Below are positions 35,474 through 45,196 of a stretch of DNA of 64,000 nucleotides, piece by piece. The stretch's first letter is position 1, and each line of letters begins with the position of its first letter. This DNA is from Armatimonadota bacterium (GTDB taxonomy: Bacteria; Armatimonadota; Fimbriimonadia; Fimbriimonadales; Fimbriimonadaceae). The DNA lies in NCBI GenBank assembly GCA_016789105.1, contig JAEURN010000003.1, forward strand, positions 62,001 through 126,000, written 5' to 3'. The position numbers were made by a program, and so were the translations under genes. Below the pieces are notes generated by a model, which worked only from the letters and a program-made list of their open reading frames with translations, did no database searches and was not told where the DNA came from.

Positions 35474-36780
35474 GCCCCATTCTCCCGGATTGCTGCGAGA
35501 ATCCGTCGGGCCTCGGCAGTTTCGCGTTTGTTGGCGGTGCGAGGATCCAGCCAGATCTGCCCGCATTCTATTCGGCCAACCAATCCTCGACCCCTGAGCT
35601 TTGCCGCTAGTGCGGCGTCCCCCGTCCCCAACCCGAGCCGCCAGGTTGGGATCCCCACACCGGGGAACGAACCCCCGCCGAGTTCGGTGACGCCTTCTCG
35701 CACCTCCCCCACCCCCCATGCGCTTTTCAGCCTCTGGCAGTCCCGCCTGATGGAAGCCAATTCTCGGCTGCAGCTCTCCCAGACCGGGATCTCATGCTCG
35801 CTTCCCTCAAAATAGAGCCTGAGCGTTGCTTCAAGCCCGGCCAGGGTCAGCTTGTCGACGCGGAACGCCCGCGCCAAAGGGTGCCGCTTGCATTGCGCCA
35901 CAAAATCGCTCTTGCCGACGATCAGCCCGGCTTGTGGCCCGCCCAAGAGTTTGTCCCCGCTGGCCAAGACAAGGTCCGCTCCGTCGGCGACGGCCTCGCG
36001 AATTGTCCGCTCTTTGGGCAACCCGTAGCGCGTCGTGTCCACCAGACATCCGCTGCCAAGGTCGTCTATGAACTGCCAACCGGCTTGGTGCGCCAAATCT
36101 GCGAGGTCTTTGGCTTCAGGCTGCGAGACAAACCCGATTTGGGCGAAATTGCTTTGGTGGCAGCGCAGGATGGCGCCCGACCCTTCCCCCATCGCCCGGG
36201 CAAAATCGGACAGGTGTGTGCGGTTGGTGCAACCCACGCCTTCCAACCGGCATCCGCTCATTTCAATGATGTCCGGCATCCGGAACTGCCCGCCGATTTC
36301 CACCATCTGTCCTCGCGAAAGCAAAACGGGCGAACCAGCGCAAACCGCCGCGAGGGCAAGGACGACCGACGCCGCACAGTTGTTGACGACCAAGGCGTCC
36401 TCAGCCCCCGTCAACTCTTGCAAAAGCCATTTGACATGGTCTTGCCGATCCCCTCGCTCGCCCGATTCCAGGTTGAATTCAACTGCCGCATGCGCACCGG
36501 CAACCGCCAGAGCCGCTTCAACCGCCCGTTTGGCGAGCCGGGCCCTCCCGAGTCCGGTGTGCAGAACCACGCCGCTCATGTTGATGACCGGTTTGAGGCT
36601 CGGCCCAACCCCATCGGCAAAGTGGCTCGATGCCGTCTCTTGGGCTCCGCCACCGGCAATTGCCAGACGTGCGGCGCGCACCGCGTAGGGGTGCAGGGCG
36701 GGGTCGTTGTTCACCGTCCGCGCCAATGCATCCACCGAAGGCGGTCGCCCCCCCTCAGACCCTCTTTCAGAGCTTGCCAT
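35470..36780 (-). CDS. selA: L-seryl-tRNA(Sec) selenium transferase (SelA) homologue
   Basis: A 436-residue PLP enzyme matching SelA along its length: INMSGVVLHTGLGRA, ALVVNNCAASVVLAL, SRGQMVEIGGQFRMPDI, GCTNRTH, the phosphoserine-pocket SNFAQIGF and the cofactor lysine 277 in ASGDKLLGGPQAG. SelA converts serine on tRNA(Sec) to selenocysteine. No selB, selD or tRNA(Sec) lies in the window and the downstream genes are unknown, so either the rest of the selenocysteine system is elsewhere or this is a SelA-like enzyme with another job. It heads a three-gene unit (selA, 158 aa, 119 aa). Confidence 0.87.
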   Translation of the reverse strand: MASSERGSEGGRPPSVDALARTVNNDPALHPYAVRAARLAIAGGGAQETASSHFADGVGPSLKPVINMSGVVLHTGLGRARLAKRAVEAALAVAGAHAAVEFNLESGERGDRQDHVKWLLQELTGAEDALVVNNCAASVVLALAAVCAGSPVLLSRGQMVEIGGQFRMPDIIEMSGCRLEGVGCTNRTHLSDFARAMGEGSGAILRCHQSNFAQIGFVSQPEAKDLADLAHQAGWQFIDDLGSGCLVDTTRYGLPKERTIREAVADGADLVLASGDKLLGGPQAGLIVGKSDFVAQCKRHPLARAFRVDKLTLAGLEATLRLYFEGSEHEIPVWESCSRELASIRRDCQRLKSAWGVGEVREGVTELGGGSFPGVGIPTWRLGLGTGDAALAAKLRGRGLVGRIECGQIWLDPRTANKRETAEARRILAAIRENGA

Positions 36781-36820
36781 TGCAACCCGAGTCTAGCCTA
36801 AGCCGGTATAGTCCATTACC

Positions 36821-37465
36821 ATGACGTATGCGGCCCCTCCCGGTATGGCCCCCCGTAGGCAAGGCACCAACCCCCTAGTCTGGATTCTGGTCGCCTTCGC
36901 CGCTTTCTGCTGCGTGGGGATCATTGCATTCGGTGCCATGACATTTGCCGTGATGGGTCAGGTCAAGGATCTCACCCCCTGCATCTTCACCCTCGACACG
37001 CTTGATCGGAGCCTGAAAGACTATGTCGCCGACAAAGGGACCTACCCCAGCGCAGACAAGTGGCAAGACGATTTAGCACCCTACTATGAAAAGCATTACA
37101 AGGATCATGTCAAAGATATGCAAGATGTCCCTGGACCGATGAAGGGCTTTGCCGACATGGCCGACATCAAAGCGGAGTTGTCTTGCAATTCAAAGACCAG
37201 CCCAAAAACCAACATCGCCTTCAACCCAGATGTCGCGGGCAAAAAACGCACAGATTTCTCTGATCCCAGCAAGGTCATCGTGTTCTTTGAAACCACCTCC
37301 ACCGGCCGCAACATCACAGAAAAGTTCGTCGCCCGGGACTTCAAAGACTCTCCCCGCATGATGGGAGAGCCGCGCGGATGGTATGAGATGGACCTTGAGG
37401 GACAAATGGTCGTGACCGATAAAAGAGGCAAAACCAAGCGCGTAAACATCGAGACCAACAATTGA
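36821..37465 (+). CDS. Membrane-anchored protein of unknown function
   Basis: A 214-residue protein with a short basic N-terminus, one hydrophobic segment (about 21-45, VWILVAFAAFCCVGIIAFGA) and a soluble, mainly extracytoplasmic remainder. The mature part has no motif I recognise, but segments such as TNIAFNPDVAGKK and KVIVFFETTSTGRNIT suggest a globular beta domain. A TATAGT hexamer lies eight bases before the ATG. It is transcribed away from selA and 80 bases ahead of tatA, so it may be a separate unit. Confidence 0.7.
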   Translation: MTYAAPPGMAPRRQGTNPLVWILVAFAAFCCVGIIAFGAMTFAVMGQVKDLTPCIFTLDTLDRSLKDYVADKGTYPSADKWQDDLAPYYEKHYKDHVKDMQDVPGPMKGFADMADIKAELSCNSKTSPKTNIAFNPDVAGKKRTDFSDPSKVIVFFETTSTGRNITEKFVARDFKDSPRMMGEPRGWYEMDLEGQMVVTDKRGKTKRVNIETNN

Positions 37466-37545
37466 TGGCGAACTTCTAAGGGGGCCCAACGTCAAGAACC
37501 ATGGACAAACCGCCGTATAATTAACAGGCGGCGGCAAAAATCACA

Positions 37546-37761
37546 ATGACCATCCTCCTCAACAGCCTGGCCTTCTTGGGAACCCAAGAACTGATCATCA
37601 TCGGGGTCATCATCTTGATCTTCTTTGGTGGAGCCAAAATCCCGAGCCTGATGCGCGGACTCGGCCGGGGTATGGGTGAGTTCAAAAAAGGAATTGACGA
37701 AGGTAAACGCAGCTTTGAAGAAATGGGCAACGACGACGAGCCCAGCACTAAAGCCAACTGA
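37546..37761 (+). CDS. tatA: Twin-arginine translocase subunit TatA/TatE
   Basis: A 71-residue Sec-independent translocase subunit. The N-terminal helix (GTQELIIIGVIILIFFGG) with a Gly-Thr-Gln-Glu start, the AKIPSLMRGLGRGMGEFKKG amphipathic helix and an acidic tail are classic TatA/E. In E. coli TatA forms the pore with TatB/C. The tatC gene is not in the window. A TATAAT hexamer upstream (37516-37521) stands within a CCGCCG...CGGCGG inverted repeat of unknown role. It is followed by a strong intrinsic terminator, so it is a monocistronic unit. Confidence 0.94.
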   Translation: MTILLNSLAFLGTQELIIIGVIILIFFGGAKIPSLMRGLGRGMGEFKKGIDEGKRSFEEMGNDDEPSTKAN

Positions 37762-37779
37762 ACCAAGAAAGTCTTGAAA

Positions 37780-37820
37780 AGGTGCCCCCTGGCGCAAAAC
37801 CGGGGGGCACCTGCTTTTTT
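37780..37820 (+). terminator. Intrinsic terminator of tatA
   Basis: 10-bp perfect arms AGGTGCCCCC / GGGGGCACCT around a 13-base loop, followed by GC and TTTTTT (37815-37820). It closes tatA and separates it from the metalloprotease, whose ATG at 37852 lies 32 bases downstream. Confidence 0.9.
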
Positions 37821-37851
37821 GCCAGAGCGATTCAGGCACAATAAGGCGTTT

Positions 37852-40527
37852 ATGCGCCGCGTATTCGCCTTCGCCATCCTCCTCACCCTGGCTGCCGCAC
37901 CCATCCCTTCCTTTGCCCAGGAAGAAAAGCCCGCCGAAAAGCCGGCCCAAGAAAAGCAGCTGACCGAAGAAGAGAAGGAAATCAAGAAGTACGAGGAGAA
38001 AATCAAAGACCTCCCCAAATTTGAAGGCGATTTCACCATCTATCAGCGGAAGCAAGAACTCCTGATCGAACTGCCCGAAGACAAGTTGGACAAGCTCTTT
38101 TGCCTCCAGGCCACGGTCAACCGGGGGATCGGATCCGACGGTTTGCAAGCCGGCGACCCGATCAACCAAGAACACCTAGATGTCTTTAGGTTCCGCAAAG
38201 GCCCACAAGGCGACATCCAACTCGTCAAGCCGAACCTCGGCTACCGGTTTGACCCGGCAGATCCGCTCGGCATCGCCAGCGGCCGGGCGTTCACCGATGC
38301 GATCATCGACAACTACTCGATCGAGGCCACCCACCCAGTCAAACACTTGATCCTGATCAACGCCACCGAGTTGTTCCAAGGTGAGGTGGTCGGGCTCAAG
38401 CAGGCGATTTCCGCGACCGTTGGGGCGGGCTACAGCCCCGATAAGCAGAATTACTCCGTGGAAAGGGTCGCTTGCTTTCCGGAAAACTCGGTTGTCGAAT
38501 ACAACGTCCACTACAAGAGTTCGGGGATCGGCGGCGACGAAGGGCTCCAGGCCCTCCTTGCGGCCCTTCTGGGGAGTTCGGGCCCGCCACTCGCCGACAA
38601 ACGCAGCCTTCCCCTCACAGTCAGCACCAACATCTGGTTCCGTAAGGAGCACGGATACCAACCCCGGCTTGCTGACCCCCGGGTCGGATACTTCACTACT
38701 GACTATTTCGACGTCGACAAATTCAACGGCACGGACCGCACCACCCGCCTGATCCAACGGTTCCATTTGGAGAAGAAGGATCCCAAGGCCGCGGTCAGCG
38801 AACCCGTCAAACCAATCGTCTGGATCCTCGACCCGTCGATTCCCGAGGAGTACCGACCTGGCGTCCGCGATGGGATCCTCTATTGGAACAAGGCCTTTGA
38901 AGCGATTGGGTTCAAAAACGCGATCCAAGTCCAAGACGCGCCAAAAGATGCCACCTACGACCATGCCGACGGACGGTACAACCTGGTCCGCTGGATCATG
39001 AGCGAGAGCAGCGCCTATGCCGTCGCCTGGTTCCGACCTGACCCGATCACCGGCGAAATCATGAACGCCGCCGTGACCGTCGACGCCAACTACCCGGCCA
39101 GCGCCTTCACTGAATTCAAAGAAGAAGTTGCAGGCCGCACAATGCGCCAGCCTTGGTTCGACGAAGACGGGAGGCAAACCCTGTTACGCCAATTCATCGA
39201 CAAGCCGATGGCGACAAACGGGTTTAGGCGAATCGGTTGCGACCACGCCAGCGGACTCGCGGAACGGGCGGCTTACGGATATGCCCTGATGGAAGCCAAA
39301 GGCATCCCTGTCGACGCCCACGAATATGTCCGCATTATGGTTGCCGACCTCGTCGCCCATGAAGTCGGGCACTGCCTGGGATTGCGTCACAACTTTGCCG
39401 CTTCGACCTACAAAACACAAGCAGAACTCGCCGATTACGACTCCATCGCCAAAACCGGGGTGGCGGCAAGCGTGATGGATTATGTTGGCCTCAACACCCA
39501 GGCGGTGTTGGCCGGCCACAAAGGCTATTACAACCCTACCGTCGGGCCGTACGACCTTTGGGCGATCCAATACGGGTATTCCCCGCTGGGTGTCGCAACC
39601 AAACAAGAGCCGTATTTCCTGAACCAAATCGCCAACCGGTATGGCGAGCCCGGGTTGCTCTACCTGACCGATGAAGATGCCGACGGGATGAACCCGCTCA
39701 GCGTCCGCTGGGATCTCGGTTCGGATATCTTGGAGTACCTCAAGGTTCAGCAGAAGGGCGATGCCCTGCTCCGCCGCTATGCGATCAATTCGGCCACCCA
39801 GACCGGAGAGTCGTATTCCCGCCGCAACTCCCTGATTCTCAGGACGATCCGGGCCGGTTTCCGCGATGCCGCGATGGCGGCCCGGGTGGTTGGGGGCTTC
39901 GAATTCAGGCGGAACCTCAAAGGGGATATCGATGAAAAGCCGACGTTGATCCCAGTTGCACCAGCCCGGCAAGTCGATGCCATGAGGACGATTTGCTCCA
40001 CCACCTTGGCAATGACATCGATGGATCTGCCTCAAGACGTGCTGTTCAGCTTCAACCAAGACCCCAATGCTGGGGGAGCAGACTACAACGCGCCCCTGCG
40101 GGAGTACGTCGCGCGCCAGCAGATGATCATGGCGGCAATGCTGCTTGCCCCCGATAAACTGGATGCAATTGCGGAAAATGACTTCAAAACGCTCGGCAAC
40201 CGCCCCCGGTACACACTCTCTCAGCACTTCGACATCCTGTGCCAGTCGGTGTTTGCCAAGGTGTTTGCCTCCACCAACGTCCCCGCGCTGCAGCGAGACC
40301 TCCAGCGGTACGTTTTGGCGAACCTTGTTTCCCTGGCCAATGCCAAGCCGGGTTCCGTGAACACAGACGCCAACCTGATTGCCGGGGACTGGCTGGAAAG
40401 GCTCAAAGCGCAAATCGCCAAAGCCCAACAGAACCCCAACCTCGATCCCATCACCATGCTCCACCTCAAACAAATGGCCAAGGAGATCAAAGAGGCCTCT
40501 GAAACCAAGAGCGGCAAAACCAGCTAA
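37852..40527 (+). CDS. Exported zinc-dependent metalloprotease (DUF4953/DUF5117 type)
   Basis: An 891-residue protein with a signal peptide (MRRVFAFAILLTLAAAPIPSFAQEE) followed by a charged linker. The catalytic motif HEVGHCLGLRH (residues 503-513) is the extended metzincin HEXXHxxGxxH form, with the proposed Met-turn SVMDYVG about 40 residues on. N-terminal sequences (VWILDPSIPEEYRPGVRDGILYWN) and the layout match the DUF4953/DUF5117 family of large secreted metalloproteases common in Bacteroidota and related phyla. An upstream open frame begins within the terminator and is rejected. CACAAT lies nine bases before the ATG. Substrate unknown. Confidence 0.88.
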   Translation: MRRVFAFAILLTLAAAPIPSFAQEEKPAEKPAQEKQLTEEEKEIKKYEEKIKDLPKFEGDFTIYQRKQELLIELPEDKLDKLFCLQATVNRGIGSDGLQAGDPINQEHLDVFRFRKGPQGDIQLVKPNLGYRFDPADPLGIASGRAFTDAIIDNYSIEATHPVKHLILINATELFQGEVVGLKQAISATVGAGYSPDKQNYSVERVACFPENSVVEYNVHYKSSGIGGDEGLQALLAALLGSSGPPLADKRSLPLTVSTNIWFRKEHGYQPRLADPRVGYFTTDYFDVDKFNGTDRTTRLIQRFHLEKKDPKAAVSEPVKPIVWILDPSIPEEYRPGVRDGILYWNKAFEAIGFKNAIQVQDAPKDATYDHADGRYNLVRWIMSESSAYAVAWFRPDPITGEIMNAAVTVDANYPASAFTEFKEEVAGRTMRQPWFDEDGRQTLLRQFIDKPMATNGFRRIGCDHASGLAERAAYGYALMEAKGIPVDAHEYVRIMVADLVAHEVGHCLGLRHNFAASTYKTQAELADYDSIAKTGVAASVMDYVGLNTQAVLAGHKGYYNPTVGPYDLWAIQYGYSPLGVATKQEPYFLNQIANRYGEPGLLYLTDEDADGMNPLSVRWDLGSDILEYLKVQQKGDALLRRYAINSATQTGESYSRRNSLILRTIRAGFRDAAMAARVVGGFEFRRNLKGDIDEKPTLIPVAPARQVDAMRTICSTTLAMTSMDLPQDVLFSFNQDPNAGGADYNAPLREYVARQQMIMAAMLLAPDKLDAIAENDFKTLGNRPRYTLSQHFDILCQSVFAKVFASTNVPALQRDLQRYVLANLVSLANAKPGSVNTDANLIAGDWLERLKAQIAKAQQNPNLDPITMLHLKQMAKEIKEASETKSGKTS

Positions 40528-40540
40528 CATAAACGGGGAC

Positions 40541-41524
40541 ATGGAGGCGACGGCGCAGGAAATCCTTGCCGGGGTACGGGGGGCGATCAAACGGGCCAAC
40601 CCGTCGGGCATCCCGGTGCCCGCGGTCGATCCCGGGCACCGGAAACCGTTCCGTTGGCCGCCGCACACCGTCAGCCGCGATTTTCACGTCCTCCCCGATG
40701 ATTGGAAGGAGATCTCCCACCACGACTTCCGGGGGGAAACCTACGAAGTTCAATGGGCCGAAACCGACCAGGGGATCTTTGGGCGGGTTATTGGGCTTTG
40801 GAACGAGGCCAGGGGCCAATCGCGGCAATCCGTCCTCGGAGAACTGGAACAGGGGGCGGGACCCTGGCTCGACCGGATGGACGTCATCACCGAGGCTCTG
40901 GGGTTGCCTTCCCGGTTCCACGGCTATATCAATGAGCTCTCCAGCCCGGATCTGGCCGCTTTGCTATTTGCCCGCGACCGTGACGTGGCCTACCACGCGC
41001 TCACAGAAATCGAAAAAAGAGCCAGCCAACTGCAATTTGCCGACGCCTTCGTCGAAATCCTTTCCGATACGTGCCATCCATACCGCCGAACGGCACAGTG
41101 GTGTGTGCTCGACATGCTTGAAGACTACCGGGCCTTTTGCCGGAGCGAAGGTGAAGTGCAAGCCGTTGTCGATGCCATCGCCCAATTCATGGGAGAAGCC
41201 GGCGACGACTATTGCCGCGCCGTCTATAAGGCCGGGGTTGTCCTTGGCGGGCACTTTTGCAACGAACCGGCCGCCCGGGCGCTCATCCACCTGCTTACCG
41301 CACCCAGCAAAATCGGCCGGCGGAGCGCCATGCATGCCGTTTTTCACCTGGTGGAATGGCTACCCGACCACCGAATCGAGGTGGTCGATGCCCTCCGCAA
41401 AGCCGCCGAAACCGAAGCCGAACCCCTCCTCAAAGAGTTTGCCTTGAGTCAAGCCAAGGACATCGAAGCCGGGGCAACCGAACACAAAGAAGAACCGGTC
41501 TTTCCAGAAGAAATCACGGCCTAG
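40541..41524 (+). CDS. Helical-repeat protein of unknown function
   Basis: A 327-residue soluble protein whose second half has several helix pairs resembling HEAT/armadillo-type units (AALLFARDRDVAYHALTEIEKRA, RRTAQWCVLDMLEDYRAF, RSAMHAVFHLVEWL). No signal peptide or enzyme motif is visible. It starts 14 bases after the metalloprotease stop, with a CATAAA hexamer seven bases before the ATG, so it may be partly independent. It overlaps the convergent S9 peptidase by 11 bases. Likely a binding or scaffold protein; not recognised further. Confidence 0.65.
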   Translation: MEATAQEILAGVRGAIKRANPSGIPVPAVDPGHRKPFRWPPHTVSRDFHVLPDDWKEISHHDFRGETYEVQWAETDQGIFGRVIGLWNEARGQSRQSVLGELEQGAGPWLDRMDVITEALGLPSRFHGYINELSSPDLAALLFARDRDVAYHALTEIEKRASQLQFADAFVEILSDTCHPYRRTAQWCVLDMLEDYRAFCRSEGEVQAVVDAIAQFMGEAGDDYCRAVYKAGVVLGGHFCNEPAARALIHLLTAPSKIGRRSAMHAVFHLVEWLPDHRIEVVDALRKAAETEAEPLLKEFALSQAKDIEAGATEHKEEPVFPEEITA

Positions 41525-43997
41525 GTGGCGGATTCCCTTCCGGCGGCTTTGCATCCGTTGTCGGCGGCTCGGGGTTTTTCACCCACTTGTTCAGCCAGGC
41601 CACCCATCGCGCCCACATGTCCAAGCGCGTCTCTAGGCCGATTTGGCCGTGATCCTCGTAGGGGTACATGTACATCGCAGACGGTTTGCCCAATGCTTCC
41701 AACGCGGCGAACATCCGTTCCGAATTGATCGGGTTCGTGCCGACATTTTGGTCTTCCATCCCGTGGTACATCAGCAATGCCCCGTTGATCTGGTTGGCAA
41801 ACAGCATCGCCGACATGTTCACATACACTTCCCGGCCGCGCCACAAGTCGCGCCCTTCGCGTTGGAAACCAAAGGGCGTCAACGTCCGGTTATAGTTCCC
41901 GTCTCCGGCGATTCCAGCCCGGAAAAACGACGTGTGAACTAGGGCATTTGCCGTCCCGAATGCTCCATAGCTATGCCCGCCGATCGACATGCGCTTGCGG
42001 TCAACCCCGCATTGCTCCGCTAGGGCGTCCACAATCGCCGTAAAGTTCATCCGCAGCTGGTGCGGGAACGTGTTGTTTGCCTCGCTGATCTCCCCGGTGA
42101 TGGGGAAATCCGCATCGACCACGACATACCCTTCCAACACCAAAAGCTGGACAGTCGACGTTGCGGTTCGGCGGAACAGGTTTTTGTTGTACGTCCTCCC
42201 ACTTTCATCGTATGTCTTCTGATCCGTGTACTCCGTCGGATAGAACCAAATGAATGCCGGAAGGTTTTCGGCCGGGATGCCACGCGGGAAAGTCGCCTCG
42301 ATCCAAAATTCAACACCGTCATCCCGCTTGACCTTGATCCGCTTGCGTTCGGCCAGGGTGACATCCGGGACAAAATTCTGATTGTTGGTGAGGGTGGTTT
42401 CCGTGCCAGCGGACAACCAGATCAATTGGTTGACCAGCGTCGGGCTCTGGCGGTTGATCAGCCAAGATTTTCCGTCATCCAGCAAATCAGCAGTCTCATA
42501 AACGTCGCTCGAACTCTGCCAAATCCTCTCCGGTTTCATGGAGCCGTCCAGGGCGAGCCGGTCTACAAACGGCCTCGGGGCCTCTTCCAACGGGTTCTTG
42601 AAGTATTGCGTCCCGGCCAGGAAGACCGATCCGCCATCGCTGGATTGCCGGACCAAGCGGCCAATCCCAGGCCTTGAATCGAACATCAGGCTTCCGGGCT
42701 GACTGTAGAAATCGGCATCGGCATTTGTTTCCCAGAACTTTTTGGGGTCTCCTTGCGTGCCCATCTGAAAGACGAGATAATCCGTCTTCTTGCCAGCCGG
42801 CTTGCTGATGAACACCGACTTGCCGTCCGACCCGTAACCAACCAAATTGAAGGCGTCGGCCGATTGGAAGACAACCTCGATGTCATCTTTTCCAAATGGT
42901 GCCTTCCACAACACGAGCTGCTTTTTGGGCTTGTCTTTGGAATCTTTGGGGAGTTCTTCGTCCCGAACGTAGCTCAATCCTGCGCCGTCGGGCCGCCAAG
43001 CCAGGCCGCTCCGCTGAGGAGGCTGGTCATCCTTTTTGATGGGTGACGCCCGGTTGCCTGAGTAGGAAATCACGGCGACTTCCTTTCCAGCGGCATCCAG
43101 CAGAACTTGCTTTTGAGCGCCGGACGAAGCCGGGCGGATGTAGGAAAACTCCCCTTCGTACTTGCGGACGAGGAATCCCTTGGCTCCCGGACCCGCATCG
43201 AGATCGGCAATCATCATCGGCTCTCCAACCCTTTGGACCGACCCGCGATCCGTGTCAACCACCCCGATCTGCGCAGTCAGGTAGTACTTGAGCAAAGTGA
43301 TCTCGTCAGGATCGTTCAACAAATCGGGATAGGTCGGGAACTGGTCGGGTTTTGAGTCGCTGAGCCTGACCCTTGGGCCGGTGGCTATGGCCGGGGCAGT
43401 TGGCATCTTGACCCCGTTCACAGCTAACGGCACAACGATCCGCTTCGAATCGGCCAACCAATCGAATGAAGTCACTTCAGTCAGGCGCAGTCCGTCGCAT
43501 ACTTTTTTGCTTTTTCCCGAGGCAGCCTCCACGACGTATAGTGACGATTTGCTAGTTTCCAGGCCGATAAAAGCGACCTTGCTCCCGTCCGGCGACCACC
43601 GGGCCCCGCTCACCCGGACGCCCTTGGGCAACGAGACATCGACCCTCTTTTGCGTTGCCAGTTCAATCAGGGCCAGTCCCGAAGAGGATCGCATGGTCAG
43701 GCTGCGATCCCGCTCGGCAACCGTGTCGATCTGGGTTCCGCCCAGGTTGACGTGGGGTGTGCCGACGCGCTCGATCGGCGGCATGCCGTCGCCAACCGTC
43801 ACCAACAACCACGTGTTTTGCGGATTCAACGATCCCCCGCCGATGTTGTTGTGCCACGGTGCCAAAACCGCTTGCTCAATCATCTTGGGCGGCCGGATGT
43901 ACCCTTCGGCCCTTAAGGCGGCGTCATCAGCCGCATCGCCCCAACCGGCGGCGCAACAAAGAACAGCGGCAATACTCCACGCAATTCGCGATCGCAT
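41514..43997 (-). CDS. Exported S9-family (prolyl oligopeptidase-like) serine peptidase
   Basis: An 827-residue protein from ATG 43997 (a TTG three bases earlier is also in frame). A signal peptide (MRSRIAWSIAAVLCCAAGWGDA) directs export. It contains a beta-propeller N-terminal region (for example GARWSPDGSKVAFIG) and a C-terminal alpha/beta-hydrolase domain. The nucleophile S676 is in GGHSYGAFGT, the acid lies in the GMEDQNVG stretch, and the His 783 is in PYEDHGQIG. Closest in layout to S9C/glutamyl-type propeller peptidases. The carA gene ends 28 bases upstream in the same direction. Confidence 0.88.
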   Translation of the reverse strand: MRSRIAWSIAAVLCCAAGWGDAADDAALRAEGYIRPPKMIEQAVLAPWHNNIGGGSLNPQNTWLLVTVGDGMPPIERVGTPHVNLGGTQIDTVAERDRSLTMRSSSGLALIELATQKRVDVSLPKGVRVSGARWSPDGSKVAFIGLETSKSSLYVVEAASGKSKKVCDGLRLTEVTSFDWLADSKRIVVPLAVNGVKMPTAPAIATGPRVRLSDSKPDQFPTYPDLLNDPDEITLLKYYLTAQIGVVDTDRGSVQRVGEPMMIADLDAGPGAKGFLVRKYEGEFSYIRPASSGAQKQVLLDAAGKEVAVISYSGNRASPIKKDDQPPQRSGLAWRPDGAGLSYVRDEELPKDSKDKPKKQLVLWKAPFGKDDIEVVFQSADAFNLVGYGSDGKSVFISKPAGKKTDYLVFQMGTQGDPKKFWETNADADFYSQPGSLMFDSRPGIGRLVRQSSDGGSVFLAGTQYFKNPLEEAPRPFVDRLALDGSMKPERIWQSSSDVYETADLLDDGKSWLINRQSPTLVNQLIWLSAGTETTLTNNQNFVPDVTLAERKRIKVKRDDGVEFWIEATFPRGIPAENLPAFIWFYPTEYTDQKTYDESGRTYNKNLFRRTATSTVQLLVLEGYVVVDADFPITGEISEANNTFPHQLRMNFTAIVDALAEQCGVDRKRMSIGGHSYGAFGTANALVHTSFFRAGIAGDGNYNRTLTPFGFQREGRDLWRGREVYVNMSAMLFANQINGALLMYHGMEDQNVGTNPINSERMFAALEALGKPSAMYMYPYEDHGQIGLETRLDMWARWVAWLNKWVKNPEPPTTDAKPPEGNPPPRP

Positions 43998-44024
43998 CAA
44001 GCGGAACCCTACCCGCTCACGCCG

Positions 44025-45140
44025 TCAGAATTTCAACTTTCGCGCGCCGAGCATCCGCCCCGTGAACCGGGCAAAATATTTGCGGCTGTCCCACGGCCCA
44101 GGGGCCGCTTCAGGATGGTATTGAATCGAAGACGCTTCGACGCCTTTGATCCTGATCCCTTCCACGGTGCCGTCGTTGACATTCAGCTGGGTGACCTCCG
44201 CCAATTGAGGATCAAGGGAATCGGGGTCAACGGCATAACCGTGGTTCTGGCTCGTGATCGTCACTGTCCCGTCTTCCAAATCCTTGACCGGGTGGTTGCT
44301 CCCCCGGTGCCCGAATTTGAGTTTGAACGTCGTCCCACCGACGGCTTGGCAAAGGATCTGGTTCCCCAGGCAAATCCCAAACATCGGCCTCTGACCCAAA
44401 AGGGACTTGGCGGTGGCCACCACGTTGCCGAGCTTGGCGGGGTCGCCCGGGCCTGGGCTAAGCAGGATGCCATCGGGATTGCAGGCCATCACTTCGTCCG
44501 CCGATGCGGTGCAGGGGAAGACCTGGCTCCGGATTCCCAAAGCGGCAAACCTCCGCAAAATGTTGAACTTCAATCCGCAATCCAGGACGGCCAGGGTCGC
44601 CTTGTACCCGTCGGCTGGCTCGCCAAACGGCTCTTTACCGGCGAAACCCCACCCGTAAGGCTGAACCGTCGTGACTTCCCCGACAAACTCGCAGTCGCCG
44701 TAATCCGGTGCCGCGGCCAGGCGTTCGGCCGCACCGGAAGCCTGGTCGGTCACGAGCCCCATGGTCACGCCAGCCGACCGGATCTTCTTTGTGAGGGCCC
44801 TGGTATCCACCCCTTGGATTGCCGGAATTCCCCGCTCGGCCAAAAGCTCGCCCAATGATCGGCGGCTCCGCCAGTTGCTTGGCCGGTCGCAGGCTTCCTT
44901 CACAACGATCCCAGCAACTTGGATCCGATCCGACTCAAAATCGTCTTCGTTGATCCCATAGTTCCCGATCAGTGGGTAAGTGAAGACGACGATTTGCCCG
45001 GCGTAGCTAGGATCCGTCAAGATTTCCTGGTAGCCGGTCATCCCGGTGTTGAAAACAACTTCCCCGACCGCGTCGCCGGTTGCCCCGAGCCTCCGCCCGG
45101 CCATCACCGTCCCGTCCCCCAAAATCAGCCGCGATTCCAT
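44025..45140 (-). CDS. carA: Carbamoyl-phosphate synthase small subunit
   Basis: A 371-residue glutaminase subunit that feeds ammonia to CarB in arginine/pyrimidine biosynthesis. It shows the N-terminal CPSase small-chain domain (VFNTGMTGYQEILTDPSYAGQ) and a C-terminal class I glutamine amidotransferase: nucleophile cysteine in GICLGNQ, and the His/Glu pair in IQYHPEAAPGPWDS. No carB is adjacent in this window, so the two subunits are not neighbours on this side. A 57-base leader separates the gene from an upstream small ORF with which it may be cotranscribed. Confidence 0.97.
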   Translation of the reverse strand: MESRLILGDGTVMAGRRLGATGDAVGEVVFNTGMTGYQEILTDPSYAGQIVVFTYPLIGNYGINEDDFESDRIQVAGIVVKEACDRPSNWRSRRSLGELLAERGIPAIQGVDTRALTKKIRSAGVTMGLVTDQASGAAERLAAAPDYGDCEFVGEVTTVQPYGWGFAGKEPFGEPADGYKATLAVLDCGLKFNILRRFAALGIRSQVFPCTASADEVMACNPDGILLSPGPGDPAKLGNVVATAKSLLGQRPMFGICLGNQILCQAVGGTTFKLKFGHRGSNHPVKDLEDGTVTITSQNHGYAVDPDSLDPQLAEVTQLNVNDGTVEGIRIKGVEASSIQYHPEAAPGPWDSRKYFARFTGRMLGARKLKF

Positions 45141-45196
45141 TCCGCTTCTGAGGTTCCACTCTACCTGCAGACCGGCAATCGGCGGGGGTCGCCTGG

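Noticed and set aside
39184-40668. 494-residue minus-strand open frame
   Set aside because: It lies wholly antisense to the conserved metzincin-type protease; composition is that of a shadow frame, and the sense gene has signal peptide and zinc motif.
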